Shown here piece after piece: positions 28,119-36,004 of a stretch of 64,000 nucleotides of DNA; the first letter of the stretch is position 1; each line of letters opens with the position of its first letter. Below the pieces are notes generated by a model. That model saw only the letters and a list, made by a program, of their open reading frames with translations. It did not search any database and had not been told where the DNA came from. Both the position numbers and the translations under genes were made by a program. Origin of the DNA: an uncultured Gammaproteobacteria bacterium (GTDB taxonomy: Bacteria > Pseudomonadota > Gammaproteobacteria > UBA6429 > Thiohalophilaceae); contig CALBTB010000005.1 in assembly GCA_937967995.1 (NCBI GenBank), forward strand, positions 62,001-126,000, given 5' to 3'.

Positions 28119-28322
28119 TTAGCTGGAGTATTTTTTTGCTGCAGCAAAACAGTCTTCGCGCCATAGACATTTCGTTTGATCGCAGACACCGTCGATGGCG
28201 GTAGCAAAACAACTGAAATTGCCCTCTGCGGTCTGGATCGATCGAACCAGGTCGATCTTGTTTAACTTACTGGCCTTCAAACCAATATCCACAGCCATAC
28301 TGCGAATTTCCTGCATACGCAT
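28119..28322 (-). CDS. Small SAP-domain protein with four cysteines
   Basis: 67 residues. The first half resembles a SAP helix-loop-helix (EIRSMAVDIGLKASKLNKID), a fold often used to bind nucleic acids. The second half carries Cys38, Cys47, Cys52 and Cys58 within FSCF, GVCDQTKC and REDC, a spacing that could hold a metal. I recall very similar small proteins in many Gammaproteobacteria, all of unknown function. The ATG at 28322 is chosen because AGGAGG lies 6 bases upstream; a second in-frame ATG lies two codons later. Confidence 0.8.
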   Translation of the reverse strand: MRMQEIRSMAVDIGLKASKLNKIDLVRSIQTAEGNFSCFATAIDGVCDQTKCLWREDCFAAAKKYSS

Positions 28323-28463
28323 GTTCTGCCTCCTGCCTGTTGTTTCCGTTACTGCTACAAATTACGTGCCAGTTTTCTATTTCACGTAATGAGTATGACA
28401 AGCCGTTGAAATTAAACACTAATCAAATTGTTTAGTGGTATTTAATAAAGAAAGTATATTGAA

Positions 28464-28516
28464 TTACGCACAGGAGGTGCGCTTGCGTAAACGCATTGCC
28501 TCGAAACTGTGCGTAA
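28464..28516 (-). repeat. Long inverted repeat between glmS and the SAP gene
   Basis: TTACGCACAG (28464-28473) and CTGTGCGTAA (28507-28516) are perfect 10-base arms. Inside them GAGG/CCTC (28474-28477 and 28499-28502) extends the stem and TGCG-TAAA-CGCA (28484-28495) forms an inner hairpin. On the minus strand it lies 43 bases after the glmS stop and is followed by a moderately T-rich run. It may be the glmS terminator, an mRNA 3' structure or a small RNA. The rest of 28323-28558 shows nothing else I can name. Confidence 0.5.
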
Positions 28517-28558
28517 AAGAGGATAGTGTGTTTGTTCGGTTTTGTATAGTTTAAAAAA

Positions 28559-30394
28559 CTACTCAACTGTCACGGACTTGGCCAGGTTACGCGGTTGATC
28601 CACGTCTGTACCCTTGAGTACTGCCACATGATAGGAGAGTAATTGTAATGGTATTGTCTGGATAATCGGTGACGTTTCATCCTCGCAGGAAACAACCTGC
28701 ATCACCCGGGTAAACTCATCGCCCTGATATTTCAGATCTTCATCCGCAAACACGTACAGAACACCACCACGTGCACGCACTTCCTGCAGGTTTGACTTCA
28801 GCTTGTCCAGCAACTCGTTGTTGGGTGCAACGGCAATCACCGGCATATCGGCATCCACCAGAGCCAGCGGGCCATGTTTGAGTTCACCTGCGGCATACGC
28901 TTCAGCATGAATATAGGAAATCTCCTTGAGCTTGAGTGCGCCTTCCATCGCGACCGGGTAATGCAGTCCGCGACCCAGAAACAACGCATGTTCCTTATCC
29001 GCAAATTCTTCAGCGATATCCTTAATCTGTTGATCCAGTTCCAGTACTTTTTCAATTTTACCGGGCAGGGCTATTAACTGGCTGACCAGTTTGGCCTCGG
29101 CGTCTTCACTCAAACCCTGACGCCGACCCAGGACAATCACCAGCAGCATCAGTGCCACCAGCTGGGTAGTGAAAGCCTTGGTGGAGGCTACTCCGATTTC
29201 AGGACCGGCACGTGTCATTAACTGTGCATCTGATTCACGGACCAGCGAACTTTCCGGGACGTTGCAAATAGTTAACGAATGACCGAACCCATGTTCCCTT
29301 GCCAGTCGCAACCCGGCCAGCGTATCGGCGGTTTCACCCGACTGTGAAATGGTTACTATCAGTGAATCGGGATGGACAACAGGTTTGCGATAGCGAAATT
29401 CACTCGCCACTTCCACACTGCATGGTACTTTGGCGATACTCTCGAGCCAGTACTTGCCAATCAGGCCGGCATGGTAACTGGTACCACAGGCAACAATATG
29501 TACTGCCTTGACCGAATCAAATACTTTCGTCGCGTTTGGTCCGAACGCCTGTTCGATGACACGGTTACCGCGTATGCGTCCTTCCAGGGTATCAGCGATC
29601 GCACGGCTTTGTTCAAAAATTTCTTTTTGCATGTAGTGGCGATATTCACCACGGGTCACGGCATCCGCCGTTAATTCACTTTCCTTGATGTCGCGCGTGA
29701 CAACATTGTCTTGTTCATCATAAATCACCAGCGTGTCACGACGAATATCCGCAATGTCGCCTTCTTCGAGAAAGATAAAGCGTTGTGTGACGGGTAATAA
29801 CGCCGCCACATCAGAAGCAATAAAGTACTCGCCAATACCGACGCCGATCACCAGGGGGGAACCGCGGCGGGTAGCGATCAGTCGTCCTGGCTCCTGTTTA
29901 CTCAGAACACCAAGTGCATAGGCCCCTTCCAGCTCACGAATCGTATCCTTCACGGCCTGTAACAGGTCCTTGTTCTTTTCAATATGGTGATCGTAAATCT
30001 GGTGTACGATTACTTCCGTATCTGTTTCCGAAGTAAACTCATAACCACTTTTGGTCTGTCCCTGGCGCAGGGTTTCATGGTTTTCGATAATACCGTTGTG
30101 AACGACTGCAACGGATTTACGACACACGTGTGGATGGGCATTTGACTCAGACGGTTTGCCATGTGTCGCCCAGCGAGTGTGCGCAATACCGGTTGTTGCA
30201 TGAATCTCTTTACCGTTGACCGCGTTTTCAAGCTGGCTGACTTTACCCAGCATTCTGACCCGGTTGATGGTGTTATCCGCATCAAGAATTGCCACGCCTG
30301 CCGAGTCGTAGCCACGATACTCGAGCCGCTTCAACCCTTCGAGCAAAATTGGAATGACATCGCGTTCCGCGACTGCACCTACAATGCCACACAT
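28559..30394 (-). CDS. glmS: Glutamine-fructose-6-phosphate aminotransferase
   Basis: Makes glucosamine-6-phosphate, first step of UDP-GlcNAc synthesis for peptidoglycan and LPS. The N-terminal Ntn glutaminase starts MCGIVGAV with nucleophile Cys (residue 2 before Met removal) and EYRGYDSAG; two SIS sugar-phosphate domains follow (CGTSYHAG, ISQSGETADT and GRGLHYPVAMEGALKLKE). 611 residues, normal; C-terminus LAKSVTVE is the conserved family end. Follows glmU by 18 bases on the same strand, the usual glmU-glmS pair, though here not beside the atp operon. Confidence 0.98.
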   Translation of the reverse strand: MCGIVGAVAERDVIPILLEGLKRLEYRGYDSAGVAILDADNTINRVRMLGKVSQLENAVNGKEIHATTGIAHTRWATHGKPSESNAHPHVCRKSVAVVHNGIIENHETLRQGQTKSGYEFTSETDTEVIVHQIYDHHIEKNKDLLQAVKDTIRELEGAYALGVLSKQEPGRLIATRRGSPLVIGVGIGEYFIASDVAALLPVTQRFIFLEEGDIADIRRDTLVIYDEQDNVVTRDIKESELTADAVTRGEYRHYMQKEIFEQSRAIADTLEGRIRGNRVIEQAFGPNATKVFDSVKAVHIVACGTSYHAGLIGKYWLESIAKVPCSVEVASEFRYRKPVVHPDSLIVTISQSGETADTLAGLRLAREHGFGHSLTICNVPESSLVRESDAQLMTRAGPEIGVASTKAFTTQLVALMLLVIVLGRRQGLSEDAEAKLVSQLIALPGKIEKVLELDQQIKDIAEEFADKEHALFLGRGLHYPVAMEGALKLKEISYIHAEAYAAGELKHGPLALVDADMPVIAVAPNNELLDKLKSNLQEVRARGGVLYVFADEDLKYQGDEFTRVMQVVSCEDETSPIIQTIPLQLLSYHVAVLKGTDVDQPRNLAKSVTVE

Positions 30395-30412
30395 AACCTG
30401 ACTTCCCCCTGT

Positions 30413-31789
30413 TTAGGACTTTTTCTTGGTTGGCCGTCGCCAACCGTCTACGGTAACCTGCCGTGCACGACATACAGTCAGTTTGTCGGCAGGTGCTTCA
30501 CGTGTTACAACTGAACCGGCACCGATGGTTGCCCCCTTGCCGACTTTAACAGGTGCTACCAGCACACTATTGGATCCGGTAGAGGCATTATCCTCGATGG
30601 TTGTTCGATGCTTGTTAGCGCCGTCATAGTTGGCCGTTATGGTCCCTGCACCAATATTGACGCCGCTACCCATATCCGTGTCACCGATATAGGTCAGGTG
30701 ATTGACCTTGGATCCCTGGCCAATCACGCTGTTCTTGATTTCCACAAAATTACCGACATGATTGTCACCCACTAACTCAGCGCCTGGCCGCAGGCGAGAA
30801 TAAGGGCCAAGCAGACAATCGGGTCCTACCTGTGCCTGATCCACCACACACATGGCCTGCATTTGTACACCTCGACCAATGACGCTGTTACGAATGACAC
30901 AACCCGGTCCGATGTAGACGTCTTTTTCGATTGTCACATCACCTTCCAGCACGACGTTAACATCCAGTGTCACGTCACTCGCGATGTTGACTGTGCCGCG
31001 AATATCCAGACGCGCCGGATCCATTACGGTCACGCCCTGTGCCATTAATAACTGCGCCTGTTGTTGCTGATAAACCCGCTCGAGATAAGCCAGCTGACTA
31101 CGGCTGTTGACACCGAGCACTTCATCCTCGCTGGCGGGATGTGCCGCCACAACTTCGACACCATCACCGACAGCCATTTCGATGATATCCGTTAAATAAT
31201 ATTCACCCTGTGCATTGTCATTCTTCAGGCGTGCCAGCCAGTCTTTGAGCCTGCTGGCCGAGACGGCCAGAATACCGGTATTGATTTCTGAAATAGCCAG
31301 CTCATCTTCACTGGCATCCTTTTGTTCGACAATGCGCTGAACGTGGCCCTGTTTGTTACGTACGATACGACCGTAGCCATGTGGGTCATCCAGGTGGACT
31401 GTCAGTAATGCCAGTCGATCATTGCTGGCCTGCTTGACCAGATCCGCCAGTGTCGTTGCATTGATCAGCGGCACATCGCCATACAGGACCAGCACAATGT
31501 GGTCGTTATCAAGATGTTCGGTTGTCTGCGCAACGGCATGACCGGTACCCAGTTGCTGGGCCTGTTCGACCCAGCTGACTTTTTCATTGGCCAGCGTTTG
31601 TTGCACCTGGTCACCACCATGACCATAAACCACAACTATTTGACGTGCGCTCAAGTCATAAGCGGTATTGATCACATGCTGCAACAGGGGTTTACCGCCA
31701 ATCGGATGCAAAACTTTTGGCAGTGATGACTTCATTCGGGTTCCCTGCCCGGCAGCCAGGATAACGACGCTTAAGTGTTGATCAGACAT
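30413..31789 (-). CDS. glmU: Bifunctional GlmU (uridyltransferase / acetyltransferase)
   Basis: Catalyses the last two steps to UDP-GlcNAc. The N-terminal nucleotidyltransferase domain opens VVILAAGQGTRMKSSLPKVL, with YGDVPLI and EINTG (residues about 1-230). The C-terminal left-handed beta-helix of hexapeptide repeats covers about 250-458, with the NFVEIKNS, LTYIGD and GTITANYDGANKH segments of the acetyltransferase site. 458 residues. The stop of the FKBP gene upstream is 15 bases away, so a FKBP-glmU-glmS unit is likely. Confidence 0.98.
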   Translation of the reverse strand: MSDQHLSVVILAAGQGTRMKSSLPKVLHPIGGKPLLQHVINTAYDLSARQIVVVYGHGGDQVQQTLANEKVSWVEQAQQLGTGHAVAQTTEHLDNDHIVLVLYGDVPLINATTLADLVKQASNDRLALLTVHLDDPHGYGRIVRNKQGHVQRIVEQKDASEDELAISEINTGILAVSASRLKDWLARLKNDNAQGEYYLTDIIEMAVGDGVEVVAAHPASEDEVLGVNSRSQLAYLERVYQQQQAQLLMAQGVTVMDPARLDIRGTVNIASDVTLDVNVVLEGDVTIEKDVYIGPGCVIRNSVIGRGVQMQAMCVVDQAQVGPDCLLGPYSRLRPGAELVGDNHVGNFVEIKNSVIGQGSKVNHLTYIGDTDMGSGVNIGAGTITANYDGANKHRTTIEDNASTGSNSVLVAPVKVGKGATIGAGSVVTREAPADKLTVCRARQVTVDGWRRPTKKKS

Positions 31790-31804
31790 GGAGGTAGAAA
31801 TCTT

Positions 31805-32305
31805 TTACTGCAAGGTCATCGGGCCGGACATGTCCAGGACCTGGCCGCTACCGATTTCCTGCTGAGTGGCATCGCGTATGGCGACAACCTTGATTCGAAA
31901 CGTCACTGTCCTTCCGGCAAAGGGGTGATTGGCATCCAGCGTAATTTCACCGTTCTCGATTTTTCGTACTGTCATTGTAATTGTGTCACCGTCATTGTTT
32001 TCAAATACCGCCTCTGCACCAATCTGATGATACTCGGGAGGGACATTCTCAATCTTGTCTGTATACATTAACTCAGGATCCGGGTAACCGAAACCTTCTT
32101 CGGGGGTGATCGTACATTCCACCTCATCGCCAACTTTTGCGCCCTCCAGCGCCTGTTCCGCAGACGGGTACATCTTGCCATCCACACCATGCAGATAAGC
32201 CATGGGCAGGTCGGATTGCTCAAGTATCATACCGTCGCTGTCAATGATGACGTAGGTAAACGTGACCACCTTATAGGTTGCCACTATATCCTGTTTGTTC
32301 GACAT
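31805..32305 (-). CDS. SlyD-like FKBP peptidyl-prolyl isomerase
   Basis: 166-residue cytosolic PPIase of the FKBP/SlyD group. The insert-in-flap architecture is visible: FKBP strands, then the chaperone-like insert (about residues 75-130), then LDANHPFAGRTVTFRIKVVAI, the SlyD signature closing the FKBP domain. The long His/Cys-rich metal-binding tail of E. coli SlyD is missing; the protein ends shortly after. It heads the glmU-glmS unit. A folding or proline-isomerase role is expected; metal delivery is unlikely without the tail. Confidence 0.88.
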   Translation of the reverse strand: MSNKQDIVATYKVVTFTYVIIDSDGMILEQSDLPMAYLHGVDGKMYPSAEQALEGAKVGDEVECTITPEEGFGYPDPELMYTDKIENVPPEYHQIGAEAVFENNDGDTITMTVRKIENGEITLDANHPFAGRTVTFRIKVVAIRDATQQEIGSGQVLDMSGPMTLQ

Positions 32306-32364
32306 AGTTGAGGTTCCGGGAATATTCAGAAAAAGTATTTTATTATCAATTAGTTATATTTCTG

Positions 32365-32379
32365 CCTGGCGGTGCCAGG
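32365..32379 (-). terminator. Short hairpin after the 7TM gene
   Basis: CCTGGC-GGT-GCCAGG is a perfect 6-bp stem with a 3-base loop, 34 bases beyond the stop of the 7TM-transglutaminase gene on the minus strand. It is followed by AT-rich but not T-run DNA, so it may be a weak terminator or part of the FKBP promoter region. Confidence 0.35.
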
Positions 32380-32412
32380 TTAGCTTTCGTGAGTATTATA
32401 TCCGTATATGAC

Positions 32413-34053
32413 TCACACAGGATTGACATCCGGGGGCGTGGAAGTGGATTTACGCTTACGGGATTTCTTCTTTTTGAGCTTGTTTTCCCCCAGCAGGCGC
32501 AGGGGGCCAAAATCTGTCAATTTTTTACGCGAGTAGGCTGAAAAACCCAGCATCAGTGCTGCGGTGTACAGGTGCAGTTCGGGGTAACGAAGCAGCAAAT
32601 GACCCAGTTCATTTAATTGCAGTACGGGGACAATCAGCAGGGCAATCACCACCGTGACGGCCAGACGCACCATCGCCGAGTGCATACCGTCGGAATCCCA
32701 GTAACTGTAAAACCGGTCCACCAGAGAAGTCAGAATGACGATGGGCAGCAACACGATATGGCCGCTGGTGTTCAGATCATAATAATCCAGGACTGAAACG
32801 CTGAGCACCATGGCCATCGCCACGAAGGTGAAAATAATGGATAAACGCGGTACGCGCGTGAGACTGTCCGGCATGATGGCACGCCCCAGCGAAGCCAGCA
32901 GTATGACGATTCCTGTCGTTGTCGCACCCGTAATCGCATCGGTATAGACAATGGCCAGTGCCAGTAATGTCGCGGTAAATGTTCCGTAGGGAAACAGTCC
33001 CAGCACATGCCGGCAGAATGAACTGATTAGCACGCCGAGCGGAAGTAACAGTAATAATGCCAGCGCATTTCGCGTTTCGATATCCAGGCGTCGTAAGTCC
33101 ATAATATCCAGCAGGGTGGTTTCACTGGCATGGCGCAAATTCCCGAGTGTGAAAATATCCTCTTCGATGCTGTAACTTACATTCAACAGCTCCCCGTTAC
33201 GCACATCGAACAGGTATTCATATCCTCGATTGAACAGGACGTAACTCTTGGGCAGGCTGGCGGCGAAGCCATGCTCAGGGGCATAGGGTGTCCAGCCATT
33301 TTCTTCGTCATACACACCCACCCAGTAAACCGGTTGTGCACTGCGCGAGGCAGTTAACATGAATCCGGTGTTAATCCTGGCTGGAATATTATTCAGGCGA
33401 CACAGCGCTACCATTAACCGGGCCCTGCCCAGGCTGGTCGCGCGCTTTTCCTTCAGTACATGCTCGATCTGATTGAAGCGATGATCTTCATCATTTGGAT
33501 ACTGTCGCACAAGATTGAAAATGGCTCTTAGCAGGGACTGCTGATCACTGACCTGGCGAGTCAGTACCACAGAAACGGCTTTTAGCCTGTCACTCTCCAA
33601 ATCAATTTCAGGTGTGCCCTTCAGATAAAATTCACGCTGCTCAGTCGTCAGCTCTACACGAGGTCGTGGACTGGCAAACGGTTCTTCCTGACTGGCCTGC
33701 AAAACATAGGTGCTGCTGAGCTGAACCGTGCCGGTCGTATACGCCCGTGCCAGCTGGTCATGCTTGTGTTCCGGATCCTTGTGGGAAAGTAACCGCAAAC
33801 CCGGGTGATTGATTTGCTGGCTGATCAGTTTGATGTATTTACTGTTGTAGGGCTGGGTCATGTAGATCAGCGTCTCTCGTTCCGTGACCTTAAAGCGGGC
33901 ATCCAGCGAGACCCGCCAGATCTGGTCTTCCTGCAGCGGTTTTTCCTCCTGGTTGTAAGAGACACGAAGCAATAACAGTAGCGTACCGGCGATGACCAGC
34001 AGACTGACCAGCAGGCGCCGGGTGGTTTTGGCAGTGAGTAATCTGATTATCAT
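32413..34053 (-). CDS. Membrane protein: inactive transglutaminase-like domain plus 7TM
   Basis: 546 residues. One N-terminal membrane segment (about 12-30), an extracytoplasmic region (about 31-335), then seven hydrophobic segments and a Lys/Arg-rich C-terminal tail. The extracytoplasmic part includes a transglutaminase-like fold (GRARLMVALCRLNNIPARIN, VYWVGVYDEENGWTPYAPEHG) in which the catalytic Cys and His positions are not conserved, as in the known inactive transglutaminase-7TM family. Family members occur beside retropepsin-like proteases and ATP-grasp ligases, and here the gene is divergent (81 bases) from one such protease. It may be a receptor for peptides; this is inference. Confidence 0.85.
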   Translation of the reverse strand: MIIRLLTAKTTRRLLVSLLVIAGTLLLLLRVSYNQEEKPLQEDQIWRVSLDARFKVTERETLIYMTQPYNSKYIKLISQQINHPGLRLLSHKDPEHKHDQLARAYTTGTVQLSSTYVLQASQEEPFASPRPRVELTTEQREFYLKGTPEIDLESDRLKAVSVVLTRQVSDQQSLLRAIFNLVRQYPNDEDHRFNQIEHVLKEKRATSLGRARLMVALCRLNNIPARINTGFMLTASRSAQPVYWVGVYDEENGWTPYAPEHGFAASLPKSYVLFNRGYEYLFDVRNGELLNVSYSIEEDIFTLGNLRHASETTLLDIMDLRRLDIETRNALALLLLLPLGVLISSFCRHVLGLFPYGTFTATLLALAIVYTDAITGATTTGIVILLASLGRAIMPDSLTRVPRLSIIFTFVAMAMVLSVSVLDYYDLNTSGHIVLLPIVILTSLVDRFYSYWDSDGMHSAMVRLAVTVVIALLIVPVLQLNELGHLLLRYPELHLYTAALMLGFSAYSRKKLTDFGPLRLLGENKLKKKKSRKRKSTSTPPDVNPV

Positions 34054-34134
34054 GCTAAATAAATTCTACTATCTATATCGTGATATTTTCACTATATTTG
34101 CTGTCTAACTTTTGTTTACACCGAGTATAAGAAC

Positions 34135-34644
34135 ATGAACAAATCACTGCTGACACTGCTGTTGACACTATATATATGTATCGGCCCAGCCAGTCTGGCT
34201 CAGGCAGAACCTGAAGCTGAACAGGTCCTCGTGGGCTGGGTGGAAAAAGTCAGCGTCAACGATCACGACTTTGCCCTGCATGCCAAAATTGACTCGGGTG
34301 CTGATAATACCTCGATCAATACCGTCAATCCCGAATATTATGAAAAAGACGGGCAACGCTGGGTAAAATTCAAGGTTACCAATGATGAAGGTAAAACCCT
34401 GGTAATCGACAAACCCATAGTAAGAACCACCAAGATCAAAACCAAGGATGGCGGCCGCCAGAAGCGTGACGTCATCGAGCTCGACCTGTGCCTGGGAAAG
34501 ATTAAAAAAACAGTCAGGGTGAGCCTGGTTGACAGAAGTCATTTTAAATACCAGTTGCTGGTTGGCCGCAGTTATCTGCGCCCTGAGTTCCTCATCGATT
34601 CAGGACGACGATATCTGGTAGAACCGGATTGTGGCAAAAATTAA
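34135..34644 (+). CDS. Exported retropepsin-like protease (PF05618 family)
   Basis: 169 residues with a signal peptide (MNKSLLTLLLTLYICIGPAS, cleavage near AQA-E, residue 24). The mature domain has the single aspartic-protease motif DSGA (Asp53) followed by NTSIN, and the C-terminal LLVGRSYL and FLIDSGRRYLV segments. Databases often call this family ATP-dependent zinc protease, but the motif and fold are those of a retropepsin that would act as a homodimer. No zinc motif is seen. It overlaps the next gene by 14 bases, a cytosolic relative. Substrate unknown; periplasmic. Confidence 0.88.
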   Translation: MNKSLLTLLLTLYICIGPASLAQAEPEAEQVLVGWVEKVSVNDHDFALHAKIDSGADNTSINTVNPEYYEKDGQRWVKFKVTNDEGKTLVIDKPIVRTTKIKTKDGGRQKRDVIELDLCLGKIKKTVRVSLVDRSHFKYQLLVGRSYLRPEFLIDSGRRYLVEPDCGKN

Positions 34645-35077
34645 AAAGAAAAAGCTGGGCTGGCGGGAGTGGATTGCTCTGCCGCAACTGGGTATAGATG
34701 CTATCAAGGCGAAAATCGATACCGGCGCACGCACATCTGCCTTACACGCATTCGATCTGAAGGTCGTACAACAAAATGGTCAACGGATTGCCCGCTTCAA
34801 GGTCCACCCATTTCAGAAAGACCTTGACAAGGTTGTCGAGTGCGAAGCACCGGTTATTGACGAGCGAGACGTCACCGATTCCGGCGGGCATCGCGAGCGC
34901 CGACTCGTGATTGAAACTGAGGTTATTATTGGTGATATACAAAGACGCATTGAAGTTACCCTGACTGATCGTGATAACATGCTATTTAGAATGCTGCTCG
35001 GCAGAACTGCGATAAAACACGACTTTATCGTCGATCCCGGTAAATCATTCCTGACCAAACAATCAGACGATACCTGA
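34631..35077 (+). CDS. rimB: Cytosolic retropepsin-like protease, RimB type
   Basis: 148 residues, no signal peptide. Motif DTGA (Asp30) in KIDTGARTSALHA, then RRLVIETEV and LLGRTAI, the conserved PF05618 pattern. In Pseudomonas the RimB protein of this family works with RimK and removes glutamate tails from ribosomal protein S6; the adjacent rimK supports the same role. The start is a GTG at 34631 inside the end of the exported paralogue. Only 15 bases separate it from rimK. Confidence 0.85.
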   Translation: MAKIKKKKLGWREWIALPQLGIDAIKAKIDTGARTSALHAFDLKVVQQNGQRIARFKVHPFQKDLDKVVECEAPVIDERDVTDSGGHRERRLVIETEVIIGDIQRRIEVTLTDRDNMLFRMLLGRTAIKHDFIVDPGKSFLTKQSDDT

Positions 35078-35092
35078 CACAACGAGGCTGAC

Positions 35093-35998
35093 ATGAAAAT
35101 TGCCATTTTATCCCGTAATTCATCATTGTATTCCACCAAGCGCCTGGTGGAAGCAGCAAAGCAACGTGGCCATGAGGCGGTCGTGCTTGATACATTGCGC
35201 TGTTACATGGATACCAACGCAGAGCGTCCATCTATCCACTATAAGGGGCATGAGCTATTAGGCTATGATGCTGTTATCCCACGAATTGGTGCATCCATAA
35301 CATTCTATGGCTGCGCTGTACTGCGCCAGTTTGAAATGATGGGTGTGTATCCGCTCAATGAATCGGTTGCCATCACCCGTGCCCGCGACAAACTTCGATC
35401 ACTGCAGCTCCTGTCACGCAAGGGTATTGGTATGCCTCGAACCGGGTTCGCCCATAAGCCAGACGACATTCATGACCTGATTAAAATGGTTGGCGGTGCA
35501 CCGCTGGTCATCAAATTACTGGAGGGCACACAAGGGATTGGTGTTGTACTCGCCGAAACAGAAAAAGCCGCCGAGAGTGTCATGCAGGCATTTTTCGGTC
35601 TGAAGGCCAATATCCTGGTACAGGAATTTATCAAGGAAGCCGGTGGTGCAGACATTCGTTGTCTGATCATTGGAGAAAAAGTTGTGGCGGCCATGATGCG
35701 TCAGGCACCGGAAGGGGAATTTCGTTCCAATCTGCATCGTGGCGGCAAGGCAACAATTGTAAAGCTGTCTCCTGAGGAACGTAAAACCGCCATCAAAGCT
35801 GCACGGACAATGGGACTGAATGCGGCGGGTGTCGATATTCTGCGTTCATCGCGCGGACCCGTCGTGATGGAAGTTAACTCGTCTCCCGGCTTACAGGGTA
35901 TCGAAACAGCAACCGGTAAAGATGTCGCGGGTATGATGATTGAACACCTCGAGAAAAATGCCAAACCACATCGCACACGTACCCGAGGCAAAGGTTAA
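35093..35998 (+). CDS. rimK: RimK, ribosomal protein S6 glutamate ligase type
   Basis: ATP-grasp amidoligase, 301 residues, the same size as E. coli RimK. Conserved pieces: MKIAILSRN start, VIPRIGASIT, the ATP-grasp lysine region PLVIKLLEGTQGIGV, ILVQEFI, MRQAPEGEFRSNLHRGG and the metal-binding VMEVNSSPGLQGIE. E. coli RimK adds glutamates to the C-terminus of S6. Here it is embedded between a RimB-type protease and an AstE/AspA-like deacylase, which suggests a cycle of tail addition and removal. Confidence 0.95.
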   Translation: MKIAILSRNSSLYSTKRLVEAAKQRGHEAVVLDTLRCYMDTNAERPSIHYKGHELLGYDAVIPRIGASITFYGCAVLRQFEMMGVYPLNESVAITRARDKLRSLQLLSRKGIGMPRTGFAHKPDDIHDLIKMVGGAPLVIKLLEGTQGIGVVLAETEKAAESVMQAFFGLKANILVQEFIKEAGGADIRCLIIGEKVVAAMMRQAPEGEFRSNLHRGGKATIVKLSPEERKTAIKAARTMGLNAAGVDILRSSRGPVVMEVNSSPGLQGIETATGKDVAGMMIEHLEKNAKPHRTRTRGKG

Positions 35999-36004
35999 CA
36001 CTGC

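Noticed and set aside
28133..28148. TTTTGCTGCAGCAAAA palindrome near the end of the SAP gene
   Set aside because: No loop, encodes the Ala/Lys-rich C-terminus of the protein, and is not placed like a terminator for glgA.
28559..28640. glmS ribozyme or enterobacterial GlmY/GlmZ-type control
   Set aside because: The glmS ribozyme lies in 5' leaders; glmU ends 18 bases upstream of glmS, leaving no room, and the 3' repeat does not resemble either element.
30494..30509. parS-like 16-mer TGCTTCACGTGTTACA inside glmU
   Set aside because: Three mismatches to the parS consensus, not close to parAB, and fully explained by glmU coding sequence.
34135..35077. Zinc protease label for the PF05618 pair
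   Set aside because: No HExxH or other zinc motif; both have a single retropepsin Asp motif instead.
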